Assembly (NCBI GenBank): GCA_016808115.1
Contig: JAEQBH010000891.1
Span: forward strand, 62,001 to 126,000
Length of the DNA: 64,000 nucleotides
Direction: 5' to 3'
DNA from: Tetrastigma voinierianum
Lineage: Eukaryota; Streptophyta; Magnoliopsida; Vitales; Vitaceae
Part shown: positions 10,440-21,484 of the stretch, piece after piece
Position numbering within the stretch: position 1 is the first letter of the stretch
How the letters are laid out: each line of letters opens with the position of its first letter
Program-made: the position numbers and the translations under genes
The notes under the pieces: model-generated
Databases searched by the model: none
Seen by the model: the letters and a program-made list of their open reading frames with translations, nothing else
Told to the model about the DNA's origin: nothing

Positions 10440-13061
10440 TATAATGTTAAATATTTAACTCAGATTATATTTTCAGAGAAACGGATTACAAAATATACAT
10501 ACAAGCTCCATATGGAATGTTCAACATTTACAATATTTACATTGTTTACAAAAGAAACAAAATAAGCATATATATTAGACCAAAAGGTCTTCTTAGCGGC
10601 ACCTAGTGATGTGTGACCTTCCACTGCAAGGATCGTCCTGCCCTCTTAGCTTCCTCTTCCGTACCTACACCTGATGAAAACACTGCAAGCAAGCTTTACG
10701 CCGTTGGGAATAAACTCAAATGGACAACCCCTAATAAGGATCATCTCATTTTATACACATACATATATTTATGACAAATATACAACTTACATATATTTCC
10801 ATTTCATATCTACTTTTTTCATAACATGTTCATTCTTTACTATATTTCATATACTTTTTCTTTATCATCTTTCACTTTACTTCATGTTCTCACACAAGAT
10901 ATTTATCATCACATAGCTGTGCTATGCTTCTCTTATCATATCATATCATTTCATATGTCATATTCAAGTCATTTTTTATATTTACGCTCACAGTAAACCT
11001 TCAAGGATAAATAAACTATAAGGGCCCAAAGGCTTATACCACTGGGTGTCAAACAGAGCTCTATATACTGGTTATGTCATATCAATGTGATGGCATAAAC
11101 GCACCATTTATAAGGGCACAAAGGCGTTGTTATCATCAGACGAGACACAACCATCTATAAGGGCCCGATATAATCGGCATCATCAGGCGACAATGACCAT
11201 CTATAAGGGCTCGAAGGCGTTGTAATGACCCAAACGAGGCCAACTGTAATGTATACTGCAGACTTGTTTTTCCCTAATAGGCATGCCTAACTATCCCTCT
11301 ACCAGGTTCTAAGTAGACAATCCATGTGTATTTTATGTTTCGTGATATATCTCTCATATTCGAACGACATGGTCATCCAAATTATGTTATATGTACACTC
11401 ATTTATTCGAATTCGATTTTTCATATCTCATTATACGCATAAATAATTATATATTAGTGTAAATTCTTACTGTTTTTCATGATTTCTAGACCTAATATGA
11501 GTTCCAATTTTAACAAGCTATATATAGATGGAATCTTGACTCAATGGGCTTTCCATATAGTCTAAGAACACCCGAAAAGGAGTTCAAACGAAGAAGTTAT
11601 GACATTTTGAAGTTGGAGGTCTCACATGAGTAGCCAGCCTACCCGACCTACCCTTTCCGGTCAGCTCTAGTACCCATTGCCCTCCACAGGCACATGGATG
11701 GAATCTGACTCAATGGCTTCCATTCAAGAACACCTAAAACTTAAGTTCTGGATCGAAGAAGCAGGACCTTCCTCAAGTCGGGAGGTCTCACACGCGAGTA
11801 GCCACCTTACCCCGGCTACCTCTACCCGACTGCTCGACCGACCGCCTCGTTTGGTCAGCTCTAGTACCCATTGCTCCATTGCATATGGTTTCAATCTGAC
11901 CAATGGGCTTCCATGTAGTCTAAGAACACCTCAAACGGAGTTCGAACGACGTTATGACCGTCGGAGGTCACAAGATGTGTGGTAGTCGAACCCGCACGAA
12001 ATGACCGACCGGCTCGACCGACCGACCCCACGTTCGACCCAATCCTCGCTGCCGACCGACCACCGAGCTAACCCTACTGACACTGCGAGTGAACAGACTT
12101 CATAACTCACAGACAGAGGTCCGACCGAGAAATTCAAAAGTCTAACATCAAGTTCACTGATGTGGCTAAAATTTACTAGAAGTACTCACTGTCAAATTCC
12201 CTTTCTTTCTCAACCCAAAACCAGTCCTAAAGTCCGGATAATGCATACGATAAGGAAAACAAGATAATTTCCCTTGGTTCAACTTGAAACTAGACATTTC
12301 CCTTAGGGCAAAACATCACCCCACAACCCTTAAACAAAATAGAGGGTTCCAAACCATGTATCTATACTTTCTATACCAAAACTATAGCATTTCATACCTC
12401 TCGGAGTTTGTCAAAACTCCCCAACTCCGGTCTCTATGCGAAGCCCTCAGAAGGAGGGATGAACTTTCCTCTGCCTCCGCCCGGGAAACCACGGCCCGAT
12501 CGCTGGGAAATCCTAGAGAGAAGACGAGTCTCTTTCTTTCTACAACTCCCCTTTCCTTCCTTTTCTTTCTTTCTCCTTTTTTCCTTTTCTTACGAATCAC
12601 CTCTTAATCGTATTTTCAAAGCGAGGAAACTTCCTCCCCTTTCTACATGCCACATGCCTTTTCCTTGATTTTTTCTTCCTTTTCTTATTTCTTCATTCCC
12701 TTGCCTCTTTCTCCCAAGACCAAATGAAATATTTTTTCGTCTTCGATCTTATCCTCCTTTTTAGAGTTAAGGTCATGTTCGCTTACTCATTTTGCTTTCT
12801 TTCCCATTTTTGCATTTAGGTCCAATTTCTCTATTATTCTTACTTTTAACTTATACATATTCCTGATTGACATATGAACTTGTTAAATTATGACCCTTCG
12901 GGTCATGAATTGATAAATTATTAATTTACCCTTAATTATAAATTCTGTTCTGCTTATTTTGGGCTTTTATCTTCTTATTTTATTGTGAAAAATATAGTTT
13001 TTACTTTTATTATATCCTAAACATGTTATAAAACTGTTATGACATAATTTGGGGTGTTACA
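10440..13061 (-). mobile_element. Ty3/gypsy LTR 2
   Basis: The second copy of the same LTR family. The right end GGGGTGTTACA at 13051-13061 is, on the minus strand, a canonical TGTAACACCCC LTR start, and 11596-13061 aligns with LTR 1. The interior carries three imperfect units of about 170-190 bp each beginning 'aatcttgactcaatggg' or a variant (near 11531, 11700 and 11891). The left limit is estimated from where gag-like sequence stops. The right end is followed by 'actccccacct', which is a purine tract on the minus strand. That makes this LTR look like a 3' LTR of a second element lying to the right, as well as the 5' LTR of the element to the left. Confidence 0.65.
11109..11235. repeat. Tandem repeat of about 46 bp within LTR 2
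   Basis: Three consecutive units carry 'tataaggg' starting at 11109, 11156 and 11202 (spacings 47 and 46), each followed by a variant of 'cgttgttatcatcag(g)cga'. A fourth, more distant copy of the core lies at 11017. Such short arrays are common inside plant gypsy LTRs and probably arose by slippage during reverse transcription. Confidence 0.6.
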
Positions 13062-13073
13062 ACTCCCCACCTA
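13062..13073 (-). other. Candidate polypurine tract beside LTR 2
   Basis: The minus strand reads AGGTGGGGAGT directly before the TGTAACACC LTR start. The matching site beside LTR 1 (1457-1471) reads AAGGAGGGGGAGAGT. A purine tract abutting the 3' LTR primes plus-strand DNA synthesis in LTR retrotransposons. Finding one beside both LTRs suggests both were 3' LTRs. Confidence 0.45.
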
Positions 13074-14914
13074 AATGCACATACAATGGCATACATACAT
13101 CAAACCTCATTCCATATAGAAAATGCAATCCTATACGGAATATTTCATATCATGCATGAGATGAGATTTCTCATGCCCATAACCCGAGTCCTGACCGACT
13201 CCCTCATACATGTAAATGTCAAGTGTGAAAATCAGTCATTGGTGTTTCATTTAATGACCTTTTTTCCAAAACAAAAACTTATTGTTTTATAATTCAAAAT
13301 TCATTGGACAAACTCTGATATTCACTTGTTTTTAACAAGTCTCGTATGTTTTTGTGGGTGGAGAATTTCCAAGGTCTCACCGCAGTTTCGTGACGCTTCC
13401 AACACTTTCGCGAACTTTTATCAAGCCGATACATATTGCCTAACCAAGACAAATTTCGGCTCTTCACCATAGGGGATCTCACCCCATCTCGCTTCATCCA
13501 AACACACAAAATTTATTATTACTATTTTATGCATCCGTAAGTCTCACTGACGTTATCCCAATTTTCGAAATTTCACTACACATCTCACCAAGAATGGCGA
13601 CAACCAATACCATGCATACACCCGACTTGACGCGACAAGCTCATGCATATGAAATGCAATTATGTCATTTCATACTATAACATGTTACATGCAAACGAAC
13701 TACATGCAACATTTTCAACTCATATAAATAATTATATTTTCTACATATAATTCACATACATCAAAAGAACATATATCAACATGATCTTTTCACACACAAC
13801 ATGTTATTCAATCAAGCAACAACACATAAAATGGTCCCAATCTCAAACCCATAAATTTAGGGCACCTCTCGGTCCCTTCACTGCTATGAACCATTTGTTT
13901 TTGTTTCATTCGTCAACGAATCACTGTGACACCAAACACCTAAATAAAACTCCAAAGACATCGCCTGGGATCAAAACCAAACCTCAATACGCCCGGACTG
14001 GCCCATAACGAGTCCCAAAATTTCCAATATCTCGGCCCCAAAATCTGACTAAATCACACAACCAAATACGAATTCGAAGAAAGTATGTCATTAAATGGCT
14101 TTTAGGTTAAAATAATCAAAGTAGGAAAATTTCCTACCGCATGGAGTTTGACGAAACTCCAAGATTTTGGTACCCACGAGTAGCTCTCGATGCGTGGATC
14201 GACTTTTCTTCTCGGACCGTCGAGCTTCAACCGTCGGAATGCCGGGAAAATCTCACTTTTTGTTTCTCTCTCCCATTTCTCTCTCTCTCTATCCGATTTC
14301 TTCTCCTTCTCTCCTGTTTGATTCCCCTCCTTTTCTTTTCTTTTTCTTTCTTTTTCTCCCTTTCTTATCCACCGAACATCCTTCCTTTTGTTTGCTCCCA
14401 TCTCATTTTCCCATTTTTCTCTTATTTCTCTTATTTTTCCTTTCTTTTAGTTTCTCTTATATTTATTTTTCTTCCTTTTCTCATTTGGATTGCATCAAAC
14501 GAATGGTCCAAAAGTGGGGGAAACTTCCCTCCACTTTCCTCCATTACCACTTGTCATCACCACCATTTTTCTCTTAATTTCTTGATTTTTCTTTTCCCTT
14601 CCCTCATTTGACATATGGCTCAATGTGAGCCATTCACACAAGTGCACCACATGGCTCATGCCATGTGTCACTCCCCTAGGGTCCCATGTGGCATCCATAC
14701 GATCATGTCATATGTCACCCGATGATCCGATGTCTCTCTGAAATCTGACAGTTCTAATCCGACGAAATTCGACTGAAGAATCAGATTTCTCGCAGCACGA
14801 ATCCAATGGTGAAGTTCAAGCTTGGCCATCCGAGATTTAGAAAATTTCCGATTTCCAACCAAAATTACCATTTTACTCTTTTTCATAAAAATTGAATTTT
14901 TCCTAGATTTTACA
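13074..14914 (-). mobile_element. Second-family gypsy LTR-like sequence
   Basis: Read on the minus strand, the right end starts TGTAAAATCTAGGAAAAATT, which lines up with the start of the solo LTR at 45445 (TGTAAGACCCGAGAAAATTC). The next few hundred bases also correspond: a 'aatttcgtcg(g)att' word and 'gtgacacatg' occur in the same order in both. The length to the neighbouring LTR (about 1.84 kb) is close to the 1789-bp solo LTR, but the left boundary was not proven. CT-rich 14260-14600 gives long spurious open frames on the plus strand that have no protein-like composition. Confidence 0.5.
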
Positions 14915-14917
14915 ACC

Positions 14918-15125
14918 TGAACATAACTATAGTGAAGTTTTATTTACAAATAACTTAATAGCTGTTAAGTTTTTTGTTAAAACAACTTTACATATACGTA
15001 ACTACACTTAAGTTTCTTTCACTAAGAGCTTAACAATGGTTAAGTTTGTACTAAAAGGACTTTATCTGAATGTAACTACGGTTAAGTTTCCTTTACAAAG
15101 AACTTAATTCAGCTAAGCTTTGACG
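14918..15125. repeat. Second locus of the ~74-bp GTTAAG repeat
   Basis: Nearly three units of the same repeat that forms the long array at 20.57-21.25 kb. The core words 'ataactatag', 'cgtaactaca' and 'tgtaactacg' start near 14922, 14996 and 15071 (spacing about 74-75), each followed by 'taagtttc(t/c)tt' and 'aacttaa' words. The units are more diverged than in the main array. The block abuts the LTR terminus at 14914. Confidence 0.65.
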
Positions 15126-18100
15126 CCCTTACTCCGAATTCGACCTGCTTGGGCGGATCTCGAACTCGAGTCCGGATGCCACCAAAATCACCTCAAAATT
15201 ACCCAAATCATATCTTATGGCGACATTTAAATTGGGCAAGCCTCATAAACATTTACATTTAACAAAATCCATTTACAATGCAGCATCCAAGCCTTTTTCA
15301 AAATGATTTACAAAATAGATGTTCGCCGTGATTCAAATTGTTTATACAAAATATCCATATCAAAAAGAAATACATGAAATGAGTGCACATGCCTGAGCAT
15401 ACCCAGATTTTTTTCTTTATGACTCCGACACTCCGATCTTGGGTCCGTCATCGATCACTATCTATCACTTCGGCACTGCGCATTGGTAAACAATGCGCCA
15501 AGCATTTTCATGCTTAGTGGTTCTATACAACCATTCCTCGCCTGCAATGAATCAATTTAGTGCAATTTAATAATCTTAACTTTCAATCATTTGATGATCA
15601 ATATAAATACATTACATATAATTTTGTTATATATATACACAAATTATAGTTCATTGATCATCCCATAAATACATTTTTCATAATCAATATTTCACAATCT
15701 CAAAATCAATTCAAATATGCTCACAATCGAATTTAGTTCTCACATTCAATTCAATTATGAAAATCAATCTAGCCTCCGAAAATTCATGATGCTAATCAAT
15801 CTCGGCTCTGTCAATCACTTCGCTTATGCTAATCAATTCAGTCATGCCCATCAATTCGGGCCATGCTCTTAACGAATTTAACCTTATGCCTTCGAGATAT
15901 TGTAGATATCGTAGTCACTGCAGACGTCCTGCTGGCCGCAGTCGCAGATTACATGGTTTTATAACACGCGACTGTCTACCGGGCCGACCGGTTATAACAA
16001 TCAAATAGTAACACTACTGATACGGTCCCGTTTGCCACTGAACGGAGCGCATACATCAATAGTCTTCGCAGTGATCGCTTATTCGACCCTATCGTATACT
16101 CAATCTATCCTTAACGCGGTAAATAAACGGTTAACATTCCCATTAAGGGCGTTTCCAAATCCTTATAGCAAAATATAGTACAATATGTACGCTTGTATAA
16201 ACAATATTTTCAATAATCATGAAATTTTTATATGCAAATATTTCACAACTTCCCAAAACCAATTAAATCAATTCAATATGCTTAGAACAACATGCAAAAC
16301 TTGAAACGAGGAATAGAGTTGGTGAACAAACCCAAAATATTTGCACTTTGATTCCAATCCTTGGAATCTCACCGCTGCTGGTTTCTCCGTTACCTATTCC
16401 AAACCATTAAAGAACAATATTATTCAAGTGTACTAGTGGTTTTGGTTAGATTGATTCGGAGTTTAATATGAGTTCCAATTTAAACATTCTATATGTAGAT
16501 GGATTCTGACTAATGGGCTTTCCATAGAGTGCAAGAACACCTGACCGAGTTCGACGAGAGTTAGACTCCGGGGTTGGAGGTCACACAAATAAACTCCGAA
16601 TCGACGAGCAGACCCGAACTGGACGAGCCTGGTCTACCACCCTGGTCAAACATCTCTATACTCCTCAAGAATATTAATGCATTCTTGACCAATGGGCTTT
16701 CCATAGAGTCCAAGAACACCTAAATCGGAGTTCAAATCTAAGGAGATATGACTCCGGGTTGAGGTCATGTGTAGTCAACTTTGACGAGTCGACCAACCGA
16801 CGAGCTGCACTGAAGTGACGAGCTCAGTCAAACACCTTGGTCTGACATCTAACATCCTCCTCAGGCATATCAATGCATTCTTGACTCCATGGGCTTTCCT
16901 GGCGCAGAGTCCAAGAACACCCAAATCGGAGTTCAAACACGATATGACCTCAAGTCGAGGTCAGCGCGTAGTCAACTTTTACGAGCTGACTCGAATCGAC
17001 GAAAGTAATCGTTGACGGAAGATCGCTTCGACGAATACCGTTTGATCTACCACGGTTGGTAATATTTACCACCGTTGGACGACCACTATTCGACGCACCA
17101 CCGCTTGACGAACACCACCGCTTGATGACACCGGCTGACGATCAACGCTTGACTACCACCGCTTGACGACAATCGCTTTGACTACCACCGCTTCACGACC
17201 CCGGTTTGATCGACCACCGCTTGACGCAATTAACGCTTGACGACACTGTTTGACGCACTAACGCTTTCGACAACACCGCTTGACGCATCATCGCTTTTGA
17301 CGACTTCGTTTGATCGGCACTCGTTTGACGCAATTAACGACCTCATTTGATCACTGTAGAGTAAAAAGACCATAACTGTCTTACAAAAAGTCCGAATTAA
17401 GAAATTCCAAATCCGAATATCAAGTTCATTGATGTGGCTATGACTTCACAGAAGGACTTACTACCAAATTCCTCTTTATTTCTGGATCCAAAACCTGTTC
17501 TAAGGTATGGCTAGTTGACTCGAATCGACAACCGACCGGACTAGATTTAGTCATTTAATTTTTATTAAAAGGGACTATAACTTAGTCTACGTATATTATC
17601 CAAATCGAGAATTAAAAGCCTAACATCAAGCCAATTGATGTGGCTACAATTTACTAGAAGGACACACTACCACCCCTTTCACTTCGTACCCAAAAATCAG
17701 CTCTATGTTAGGGTTATTGCGCACTCACCACAATGGCACTCTTCCCACTATTAAAACGCATCCAAACTTCCCCTAAGGCCGATAACTACCCAACAATCCT
17801 GCAGGCGAAGACCAAGCAGTGAGAAGACTCTACTCACTGAAATGGTTTAAAACCCTGCTCCGGTCCCTACTTGTAGCCTGGTCACTAGGGAAGGACTTCT
17901 CTGCTTCGCCGGAGACCTATGGTCCGATCGTCGGAAAATCTGCAGAGAGGCGTGGTTTCCCTCTCTAACTTTACCTTTCTCTATTTTTTCTTTTCTTATG
18001 GATCAGCCTTAACTGCATTTTAAAAGGAAGGAAGCTTCCTCCCTTTCCTACATGCCATATGTCATTTCCTTTGATTTTTTTCCTTTTTACTCATTTATTT

Positions 18101-18195
18101 CTCCTAATATCACTTAGACATATAAAACTTAGTTTGCTAAATCAATTTGGGTCCCCATTTGCAATTTCTATATTTTCTCTTTTCACTGGGTTCAC
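15126..18195 (-). mobile_element. Ty3/gypsy LTR 3 (diverged)
   Basis: The third and most diverged copy of the LTR 1/2 family. It contains three units beginning with variants of 'ggattctgactaatgggctt' near 16500, 16680 and 16880, the 'caagttcattgatgtggct' module, and the CT-rich 'ggaagcttcctccctttcc' segment near 18030 in the same order as LTR 2. The module around 'gatgtggct' is present twice (near 17430 and 17635), a duplication not seen in LTRs 1 and 2. The right end expected after 'tttctatattttctctttt' (18166) is missing, probably cut by the Mutator-like element that follows. The left boundary is uncertain. Confidence 0.5.
17020..17345. repeat. CACCGCTTGACG minisatellite inside LTR 3
   Basis: About 325 bp are built of irregular 15-22 bp units based on 'accaccgcttgacga', with well over ten copies, for example at 17095-17130, 17140-17170 and 17210-17230. 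Variants replace CACCGC with CACTGT, CATCGC or AACGC. It has no counterpart in LTR 1 or LTR 2, so it expanded after the LTRs diverged. Confidence 0.65.
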
Positions 18196-18394
18196 TGATT
18201 CAATCATCTAATCAATATTAAAAAAAAAAATTCAGAAATACCGCTTGCTCAGAGTAAAACAACTTAAAGATAAAATTCACATACAACTATTACTTTAAAT
18301 TTACTTAATATTATTAATTCATTATTATTTATTTTTTAATTTTTATTTTGTTAAGCAATGATTGATGAAGGGGAATAATTATTTTATATGAAGG

Positions 18395-19870
18395 ATATTG
18401 GATGCAAAAATGGAAACATGTACCACTTCGAAAGTTGCAAAGGTAAAGGTATTGAACTTAGTAAGACTATAATATATAAAGAATAATTAAAGACTGTTTA
18501 CCAAATTTTGAGAGTAGATCCAAGAGAAAATAACGTTTCAATGAAGCATGTGTTTATTTTCATTATATCAACCGCTCCTATACAACAAAGAGATTATGGA
18601 GATATAAAATTTTTCATTCAATTGAATTGTAATGATGGTAAGTTGTCAGTTCTATTATGTATCACAATATAAAAATAACAACCATGAGTATGAATCAATC
18701 ATCAATATTGATTTTAACACTCAACCTGCGAGTGATTTCAATTATGAAAATAGAGTAAGTATGAGTTGTGATGATTGCCAAGTGATGCAAATTCATTTGA
18801 TGGAAGAGCCAATTGGAGAATATGAAACACATGCAGAAAGAAGCACAAATGAACCATTTTTAGTTGGTGATGACCATATAGAACAATACCAAATATACTC
18901 CAATAAGAAAAAATTTCATAAAAAGTTGTGTATGATTGCTTTGAAAAGAAAGTTCCGGTTCAGAACAGTAAAATCTTCAACCAAGATATTACTTGTTTGT
19001 TGTGTTGATAAAGAATACAAGTGGTGACTTAGTGCAACAAAGTTGGGAAATTCTTATTTGTTTGAGATAAACATTTATAATTCAACACACACTTATAGTT
19101 TGGACATGATATCACGTGATCATCACCATGCAAGAGTAGGTTGATTTGTGAAAGTATAAGAGAAATATATGAATTGGTTAGCCATCAATATTGTCCCAAA
19201 GACATTATAATTGATATTCGAAGCAAGTGAGGCTTGGGGATAAGCAATGATAAAGGCATGGAGGGTTAGAGAAATTGTTTTAAGTTCTCTTAGAGGTGCA
19301 CTAGAGGAGTCTTATAGTGTTTTGTCATCATATTGTTATGTGTTGGAGTAGAAAAATCTTGATACCATTACTGATATAGTTATTGACCATGACAATTGAT
19401 TTAAGTACTTTTTTATGGCTCTTGGTACATGTATTTCTGGATTTTGTACATCAATACATCAACATATGAAGTTGAAGCAATTAACTTGATGGAGTATAAT
19501 GTTAAATATAATGGAATAAGTGATCATGTGAACTTGCAAACTCGTTCTTGCACATGTCAGCATTTTGATTTTGATCACATACCATGTTCACATGTTATTG
19601 TCGCTCGTAGATATGCACAAATGTCATGTTATTTTTTCTACTTCAAATATTACACTATGAATTCATTGTTAGCTTCATATGTTGAGTCAATATATCCTCT
19701 TGGACATAGAAAATATTGGGTGGTGCCTAATAATATCAGAAGTGGAGTTTTATTATCTCCAAAAACAAGGCGGACAGTTGGAAGACCAAGAAAAGAGATA
19801 ATCCCTTCAGGTGGAAAGGGTAAACGCACACGACATTGTGGTCGATGTGCTGATTTTGGTCATAACTGAT
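18395..19870 (+). pseudogene. Mutator-like (MuDR-type) transposase, catalytic core deleted
   Basis: Remnants of a MULE transposase. The N-terminal part (18395-18660) includes RVDPRENNVSMKHVF and DIKFFIQLNCNDGKLSV. The next part (18830-19120) carries FHKKLCMIALKRKFRFRTVK, CCVDKEYKW and, after a stop, NSTHTYSLDMISRDHHHA, which is the zinc-binding MuDR N-terminal domain. A stretch to FKYFFMALGTCISGFC follows (about 19400-19455). From 19465 the sequence jumps to the C-terminal region, where CTCQHFDFDHIPCSHVI is an intact SWIM zinc finger, followed by VGRPRKE and the start of a CCHC knuckle CGRCADFGHN ending in two stops at 19867-19872. The DDE catalytic segment expected between the two parts is absent, so this copy cannot transpose itself. 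Confidence 0.8.
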
Positions 19871-20516
19871 AGTCTTGCAAACGACCAAACTCATTAGAGC
19901 ATTAGTGAAATTTTCATTGAGTCTACTTTCAGGACTCATAATTTTGTTTACTATTGTGATTTTTTTGTACATGGTAGAAAGAGAAAAAACATGTTATCAT
20001 ATTTTGTTACTAGCTTGTGATTGATTGATGGCCTTAAAACTTAAAAATGAAATGTAAGTTCATCCCTTAATATCAATTCATTTGTAATGAGAAGTTTAAG
20101 CTTTTTTTTTTTTTTTTATAGGATAATAGACTTATTAACATTTTCATAAATGCATTTTTTTTCTATGTTAACGCACACGACGTTGTGGTCGATGTGCTGA
20201 TTATGGTCATAACCGAAGGTCTTGCAAACGACTAGTCTCATTAGAGCATTAGTAAAATTTTCATTGAATCTACTTTCAGAACTCATATTTTTGCTTATTA
20301 TTGTGATTTTTTGTATATGGTGGAAAGAGAAACAGACATTTTATCATATTTTGTTACTAGCTTGTGATTTAGTGATGACCTTAAAACTTAAAAATAAAGT
20401 GTAAGTTCATCCATCAATATCAACTCATTTGTAATGAGAAGTTAAAGCTTTTTTTTTTTGTGGGATAATAGACTTATTAATATTTCCATAAATGCATTTT
20501 TTTTTCTATGTTATAG
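19823..20516 (+). repeat. 347-bp direct tandem duplication of the MULE 3' end
   Basis: Two adjacent copies with a period of 347 bp: 19823-20169 and 20170-about 20516. Both begin 'aacgcacacgac' and run through 'ttgtggtcgatgtgctgatt', 'tcatattttgttactagctt', a poly-T stretch and 'aaatgcattttttt'. The copies differ by scattered substitutions and poly-T length. The duplication includes the last coding segment of the transposase: copy 1 has HN followed by two stops, whereas copy 2 reads CGRCADYGHNRRSCKRL then stop, a complete C-X2-C-X4-H-X4-C knuckle. Confidence 0.8.
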
Positions 20517-20569
20517 TATCCTTCTTAGTTTTTTGAAAATATGTACGTGAAAAAAATTGTAAAGTTTTC

Positions 20570-21255
20570 AGTGAAACGTCAACTAAATTTAAATACGGTT
20601 GTGTTTCATTTACATTCAACTTAACAGTAATAGTAGCTTGGATTACTTTTACCTAAACATAACTGTAGTTATGTTTCATTTACATTCAACTTAACAGTGG
20701 TTTGGTTTTCAGCAAATCGATTTCACCTAAACGTAACGATAGTTAAGTTTATTTTATAATGAACTTAGTAATGGTTATGTTTTCAATTAAACTAGTTGAC
20801 CTGATTATAACTGTAGTTAAGTTTTGTTTACATTGAACTTAACGGTCATTAAGTTTTCATTTAAACAAGTTTACTCAAACGTAACTGTAGTTAAGTTTCT
20901 TTTATATTGAACTTAACAGTGGTTATGTTTTTAGTTAAACTAGTAGACCTTAACGCAACTGTAGTTAAGTTTTGTTTACATTGAACTTAACAGTCGTTAA
21001 GTTTTCAGTTAATCAAGTTTACCTAAACGTAACTGTAGTTAAGTTTCATTTACATTGAACTTAACAATGGTTAATATTTCAGTTAAATAAGTTTACCTGA
21101 ACGTAACTATAATTAAGTTTAATTTACATTGAACTTAACAATGGTTAAGTTTACCTGAACGTAATTGTAGTTAAGTTTCCTTTACATTGAACTTAACAGA
21201 GGTTAAATTTACAGTTTAACAAGTTTACAAGAATGTAACTATGGTTAAGTTTCTT
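20570..21255. repeat. ~74-bp tandem array with internal hairpins
   Basis: About nine imperfect units of 73-75 bp. The core 'aactgtagttaagttt' or a variant recurs at about 20661, 20736, 20809, 20884, 20958, 21032, 21107, 21162 and 21236; one unit is about 55 bp through an internal deletion. Each unit contains the near-perfect inverted repeat AACTTAAC-nnnn-GTTAAGTT (for example near 20980-21004). There is no reading frame. The array lies between the convergent transposase and ULP1 remnants, so it is probably part of the same Mutator-like element. Confidence 0.75.
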
Positions 21256-21484
21256 GTATTTGTCCATGTCAATATAAGTCTACTCCAACAATACTATTTT
21301 TATGGATCTCTACGACCAAGATAATCATATAGTCACATTTAGCAATAGATACAATAATTTATAAACTTTCTCAATAGATACATAAGAGTCATTACATACA
21401 TAAACACTTTACAAAAAAAAAAATTATTGTAACGACACAACCATGTTCATCAATATCCAATTACAAGTATGAGACTATATTAGA

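Larger units (their letters stand above)
1457..10440 (-). mobile_element. Degenerate Ty3/gypsy internal region, interrupted
   Basis: The internal region of a minus-strand gypsy element lies between LTR 1 and LTR 2. In minus-strand order it has gag (about 10.17-9.74 kb), protease (7.80-7.56 kb), reverse transcriptase (7.1-6.56 kb), RNase H (6.27-6.05 kb), integrase core (5.72-5.2 kb) and integrase C-terminal part (5.1-4.6 kb). All domains are broken by stops and small indels. The order PR-RT-RH-IN identifies Ty3/gypsy rather than copia. The HNVFHV-type C-terminal motif resembles chromoviruses, but I see no clear chromodomain. The distance from integrase to the 3' LTR is about 3.1 kb, too long for this type, and is filled by the GTCGCGAC block and unassigned DNA. 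The right limit at 10440 is approximate because no primer binding site was recognised. Confidence 0.7.

Noticed and set aside
14141..14611. 156-codon plus-strand open frame rich in Phe, Leu and Ser
   Set aside because: Produced by a CT-rich LTR stretch; two overlapping frames are open for the same compositional reason and neither resembles a protein family.
20570..21255. CRISPR-like array
   Set aside because: Whole units repeat without unique spacers, and the genome is plant nuclear DNA.
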